Under the pieces are notes generated by a model. The model saw only the letters and a list, made by a program, of their open reading frames with translations. It was not told the DNA's origin and did no database searches. Both the position numbers and the translations under genes were made by a program. This document shows, in pieces, positions 60,827 to 64,000 of a stretch of DNA of 64,000 nt (the stretch's first letter is position 1; each line of letters starts with the position of its first letter). This DNA is from Polaromonas naphthalenivorans CJ2. GTDB lineage: Bacteria > Pseudomonadota > Gammaproteobacteria > Burkholderiales > Burkholderiaceae_C. The stretch spans positions 1 to 64,000 of the forward strand of contig NC_008759.1 in the NCBI RefSeq assembly GCF_000015505.1. The letters are read 5' to 3'.

Positions 60827-61053
60827 CAAGCCGAGCCCATGCTCATTTCCTCAATAGACACGCTGATACCGGAGGCAGTTGGGAGCATGCCCTTGAGGTC
60901 AAGGATGGATTTGTTCTTGGCCCGCAGCAGCACCGTTCCATTGGGCATCAGGGTGAGCGTGAGCCGGTCATGGTCAACCAAGCCCAACGCCCGCCGGATG
61001 TCGGCTGGGATGGTGATTTGGCCCTTGCTGTTGAGGGTAGATTGGGACATCAA
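60826..61053 (-). CDS. vapB: VapB/AbrB-family antitoxin
   Basis: 75 residues. STLNSKGQITIPADIRRALG is the swapped-hairpin AbrB DNA-binding fold. The C-terminal part (SGISVSIEEMSMGSA) is where VapB binds VapC. The reading frame is intact though vapC is broken. Confidence 0.8.
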   Translation of the reverse strand: MMSQSTLNSKGQITIPADIRRALGLVDHDRLTLTLMPNGTVLLRAKNKSILDLKGMLPTASGISVSIEEMSMGSA

Positions 61054-61258
61054 ATACTCCTTGCAGTAATTTAAATGTGTGGATTTTGGTGCACAACGTC
61101 AATGGTGGAGTCTGATGATGCGACCGCTTGTTCGCTTCAACGAAGAATTCTTCAAATAATTTTGAGAATCGGTCTAAATAAAGAAAGCTATATAAACCGC
61201 ATAGCTATTTCCTTGTAGCCACTCAGTTTCGAGTGGCATTTCAAACAAGGAAACGCCA

Positions 61259-61846
61259 ATGCCATCGACCACCTTCTGCCCAACTTCCGTCTCCGCTCCT
61301 CAACTTTCTAGCGTGCTTCGCAAGCGCGGCAAAACGCCGACGACCGTTGACTTCCTCAAGCTGGCCAAGGCTGCGGCCTGGTTCGATACCGACGAGGAAG
61401 CCTGCGAAACGCTTCAAAACGCTGGGTTTACTTGTACGCCGCGGGTTGTTGAGAAGCTGCTGAGCGCTTCAAAATTTATTTGGATGACATGTGCAAACCA
61501 AGCGCACGACATCTTTTTGAAGAGTTTAGGCGACGCTCCACAACTAACCTGCCGACTTCCGCGCCTGCGCAATCGTACGGGCCGTTGCTACGAATTGGCA
61601 TATCGTGGCTGCTGTCAAGGGAACAAATGGACGGTGATACATGGCGAGACCATCGGGCCGCATGGCATTGGGCGGATGGGTCATGCGTGGCTTGAAAACA
61701 ATGGCTGGGTGTATGACCCGGTGTTAGACCGAACCATGCATTCTGATGTGTACGTCTTGCTTGTTGGCGTCCTTGTATTCAAGCGGTTTACGGTTTGGGA
61801 AATGCACAATGAAGCTGCTAAATGCGGACATTACGGGCCATGGTGA
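61259..61846 (+). CDS. Hypothetical protein with a possible Cys-His-Asp triad
   Basis: 195 residues. The ordered motifs GRCYELAYRG (Cys near 118), GRMGHAWLENNGW (His near 150) and YDPVLDR (Asp near 160) resemble the triad spacing of transglutaminase or papain-like proteins. The N-terminal 60 residues are helical and distinct (VDFLKLAKAAAWFDTDEEAC). The enzymatic reading is conjecture from residue order. Standalone gene after the vapBC remnant; AAACAAGGAAACGCC precedes the start. Confidence 0.55.
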   Translation: MPSTTFCPTSVSAPQLSSVLRKRGKTPTTVDFLKLAKAAAWFDTDEEACETLQNAGFTCTPRVVEKLLSASKFIWMTCANQAHDIFLKSLGDAPQLTCRLPRLRNRTGRCYELAYRGCCQGNKWTVIHGETIGPHGIGRMGHAWLENNGWVYDPVLDRTMHSDVYVLLVGVLVFKRFTVWEMHNEAAKCGHYGPW

Positions 61847-61864
61847 GGACTGCTGGTAAATAAA

Positions 61865-62161
61865 GTGAAGCCCTGGCGTGATTACCAAGGCAAAAAACGG
61901 GGGTCCGGTGCTCGGTTACGAGCGCCGCTGACTGGCATCACGGCCGCAGTGGTGGGCGTCATCGTGAACTTGGCGGTCTTGTTCACCTACCACGTGCTCC
62001 AGCCGCAAGAGCTGTCGGGTCATTTCGAGTGGGCATCCGCGCTCATGGGCGCGCTGGCGGCGCTGGCGCTGTTCCGCTTCAAGGTGGGCGTCATTTCCGT
62101 CGTGTTGGCCTCTGTCCTGGCTGGGCTAGCGCTGACGTTTTTGCGGCCGGTTTTCTCTTAG
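61865..62161 (+). pseudogene. C-terminal fragment of a ChrA chromate transporter
   Basis: A GTG at 61865 opens 98 residues. From about residue 20 the sequence LTGITAAVVGVIVNLAVLFT and ALAALALFRFKVGVISVVLA is the C-terminal helix pair of ChrA. The preceding residues are unrelated. Only about a fifth of a ChrA domain is present, so this is a remnant. Confidence 0.75.
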
Positions 62162-62232
62162 GAGGTTCATCATGAAGTGGATTACCCGTACAGGACTTCG
62201 ACCATGCATTTGGACAGCACCATCACCGAAAT

Positions 62233-62258
62233 TGGAATTTAAAGCGCTTTAAATTCCA
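62233..62258. repeat. 26-bp perfect palindrome at the 3' end of the repressor gene
   Basis: Half-site TGGAATTTAAAGC and its exact complement with no spacer. It overlaps the stop of the minus-strand repressor gene (62249). Possible roles are a terminator, a recombination site or a regulator site. Confidence 0.7.
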
Positions 62259-62647
62259 TTTCCTAATACTGCCCCGGAGTGCTTTGTGGGCACGGTATCG
62301 TTCGCAGAAAAATCAAGTAGCTGCATGAAAATCGCATAAAGCCGGTCCCGTTGCTCAGGCGGCTCCTTTCGGTCAAGTTCGCGCGCTATATACAGCGCTC
62401 GCGGGCTTAGCGTAGCTGGCTCCATCTCGCCATCGCCCGTAGCCAACCAGAACGCATCCACGCCGCACGCCCGCGCAAACTGCACCGTATAGGCACTGCC
62501 CGTCCCGACTCGGCAGGCCTCCGAAATTGCTGCCTGGGACAGGCCCGCCGCACTGGCAAGCTGGACTTGCGTGAGCCCAGCATGCTTATAGGCTTGTTTC
62601 AGCCGTAGTCCGTAGGTTGTTTCCATAACTTGATTAGGTTTGGCCAT
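62249..62647 (-). CDS. Phage-type XRE repressor (CI/Cro-like N-terminal domain)
   Basis: 132 residues from the ATG at 62647 (MAKPNQVMETTYGLRLKQAY). HTH at about residues 12-45: LKQAYKHAGLTQVQLASAAG, LSQAAISEACRVGTGSAYTV. The rest (FWLATGDGEMEPATLSP) resembles the linker of LexA-like phage repressors but the peptidase domain is missing. It may regulate a mobile element nearby. Confidence 0.75.
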   Translation of the reverse strand: MAKPNQVMETTYGLRLKQAYKHAGLTQVQLASAAGLSQAAISEACRVGTGSAYTVQFARACGVDAFWLATGDGEMEPATLSPRALYIARELDRKEPPEQRDRLYAIFMQLLDFSANDTVPTKHSGAVLGNGI

Positions 62648-62791
62648 AATAAAATGAAATCTATCAATATAAATAAGTTTTATTGTATTATTGAACGCAT
62701 GTGGAAAACCTCGGTCATGCAACTCCTGGGATTAGGCCTAACCTAGCAGGCTAGTCAAGGTGTCATGCCGAGCCGCTTACTCCGCATCCCC

Positions 62792-64000
62792 TCAAGTACC
62801 CTCAATTCCCTCCGGATAAAAGCCTGTGCGCCCGCTACCTCTTGTGCCTGTGAACTCAATAGGTTTGAGCACCTTCGCCGTCTCGGCGCGAATCTCCTCA
62901 TTCTCTAGAATTACGACTTGCCCCGGCCCCTCCCACTTTGCAAGCCAGTCATAGAAGTTATCCGTAACCGTTGATAGCGCGACATCATTCGAGTCAGTGA
63001 GCGTAGGGTCGGCATAAGCTTTCAAAGGTGAATCGATGACCACTACTCCGAGATGTGGATAATTACTTTCAAGGCTGTTATGAAGCATAGCAACAGTCAT
63101 TGCCGTCAAAAATATGGCTCGTTTGCCCGCGCCATAGCTTAAACGTGCTCTTCCGTCAATGACTAAATCACAAGCGGCCGGGTCCAGGACGACGGTTTCA
63201 ACTGATGTAAAACCCCATTCCGTTAACAACGCTTTGGCAAGTTTTCCGACAGCAAGGGCTGCGGCTCCCGTTTCGCGGTTCACGCGGATATGTGGTCGAA
63301 TCTTTAACTTTCCTAAGCGGTCGACTTCAGCGTTCAGTCGCTCCATCTCATCGAAAATGGCCAACTGCGCTGAAAGTTCACTTCGACGAACCGCGAGCGT
63401 CTTCGGGTCTCCTGAAAATTCCAAGCGAATTGCGGTCAATTGCTGTATCTCGTGATTCTGCAGGGTGGCAAGTTCCTGGCTGTAGCTTGCTTCCGACAGT
63501 TTTAAAGCAGCTACGCGTCCTCGTTCGTTCTCAAGTGACACCAGAAGCCCGCACCTCAGTATCCTAATCTTCTCGGCCTCAGCCGCGATGGCCTCGCGAT
63601 AGCGCTGAGGGCGGCCCGGATTCAGTTCCTTTAGGTCAACTTGTTGCTCAATGGGTGTCCCACACAATGGACAAGGAGTTTCGGGGAGCGCTTGGAAGAA
63701 AGCGATGCCTTCACTACTTGCACCCAGCCTCTGAAGGTCACTCAAGTACTTCTTGTCGAGTAACTGAAACCGTTCAACCATCGACGCGGAATGACCATAC
63801 GCAGACGTAGTCTGGAATAGATTTTCTGATGCGGTGGTGATTTGCGAACGTAATTCTTTCAACTGTGAAGCACGCGCTTCATAATGGCTTGACATAGCGG
63901 ATAGTGCCGTATCTACATGTTCGAGTGCCTCAGCCACATCATCCCGAACTGCGTTACCGGGAAGTCCCACCTGAATTCGTTTGAGTCCGTCCTCGGCAGA
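62792..64000 (-). CDS. Rad50/SbcC-like AAA ATPase with zinc hook (partial, continues beyond right edge)
   Basis: At least 402 residues, open at the right edge; the N-terminal nucleotide-binding half is outside. A coiled-coil region carries a zinc-hook motif PCPLCGTPI (C-x-x-C), then a second coil. The C-terminal lobe has signature-like RLSYGAGKRAIFLTAMTVAM and Walker B GVVVIDSPLK followed by QVVILENEEI. The fold is SMC/Rad50; such ATPases occur in DNA repair and in defence systems such as Lamassu-like SMC proteins. Without the missing part and neighbours I cannot choose. Confidence 0.75.
   Translation of the reverse strand, partial: SAEDGLKRIQVGLPGNAVRDDVAEALEHVDTALSAMSSHYEARASQLKELRSQITTASENLFQTTSAYGHSASMVERFQLLDKKYLSDLQRLGASSEGIAFFQALPETPCPLCGTPIEQQVDLKELNPGRPQRYREAIAAEAEKIRILRCGLLVSLENERGRVAALKLSEASYSQELATLQNHEIQQLTAIRLEFSGDPKTLAVRRSELSAQLAIFDEMERLNAEVDRLGKLKIRPHIRVNRETGAAALAVGKLAKALLTEWGFTSVETVVLDPAACDLVIDGRARLSYGAGKRAIFLTAMTVAMLHNSLESNYPHLGVVVIDSPLKAYADPTLTDSNDVALSTVTDNFYDWLAKWEGPGQVVILENEEIRAETAKVLKPIEFTGTRGSGRTGFYPEGIEGT

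Noticed and set aside
1..64000. CRISPR array, rRNA or tRNA genes
   Set aside because: No regularly spaced direct repeats with unique spacers and no RNA gene signature were seen; the six palindromes are irregularly spaced (98 to 1052 bp).

Overview
The window looks like an accessory replicon (large plasmid) or genomic island of a beta-proteobacterium in the order Burkholderiales, most likely Comamonadaceae of the Polaromonas/Rhodoferax/Variovorax type. That call is an inference from GC-rich coding sequence and the protein families present: phasin, BPSL0761 family, DUF2306, DUF2784, DUF2164, DUF1810, H-NS-like protein, YjjJ-type HipA. No rRNA or tRNA gene was recognised. There is no long housekeeping operon; most genes are short, uncharacterised or broken.

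Layout. 1-5.3 kb: a partial gene at the left edge, a three-gene leftward cluster (lysozyme-like protein, DUF2235 alpha/beta hydrolase, unknown), then a ParD-like protein coupled to a methionine aminopeptidase behind an inverted-repeat operator. 5.4-11.3 kb: a decay zone with a truncated IS5-type element fused to a YhaN ATPase remnant, an intact 1402-bp IS4-family (IS50/Tn5-group) element inside a small gene, and a frameshifted papain-like amidase. 11.5-14.7 kb: a replication or regulatory module with two helix-turn-helix proteins and a RepA-type AAA ATPase. 15.1-17.6 kb: a sirtuin with a frameshifted tail, an unknown gene and six same-orientation palindromic repeats confined to noncoding DNA. 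18.1-25.0 kb: a long rightward series of very small genes, often joined by ATGA overlaps, including a HAD-SAK protein and a metallophosphoesterase and interrupted by a second IS4-family element of 1416 bp.

25-38 kb holds single metabolic and repair genes (acylphosphatase, AlkC-type DNA alkylation repair, MazG-like pyrophosphohydrolase, M14-like peptidase, YjjJ/HipA kinase, CDF transporter) with eroded toxin-antitoxin loci (brnTA, DUF433/DUF5615). 38-46 kb: phasin, small unknown proteins, DUF1810, an AraC regulator and a cytochrome c peroxidase operon. 46-53 kb: an HNH endonuclease/HIT hydrolase pair, two membrane proteins, an OGG-like glycosylase and a lipoprotein. A 220-bp MITE at 53.3 kb carries the ends of the IS4-family elements and the same 9-bp target duplication. 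54-57 kb: a plasmid-type exonuclease VII (DUF5710-XseA plus XseB) opposite an SSB gene. 57-64 kb: cupin, H-NS-like protein, a vapBC remnant, a chrA fragment, a phage-type repressor and the C-terminal part of a Rad50-like ATPase with a zinc hook that leaves the window.

Recurring themes are mobile-element activity with exactly recoverable target genes, and toxin genes that are broken while their antitoxins stay intact.
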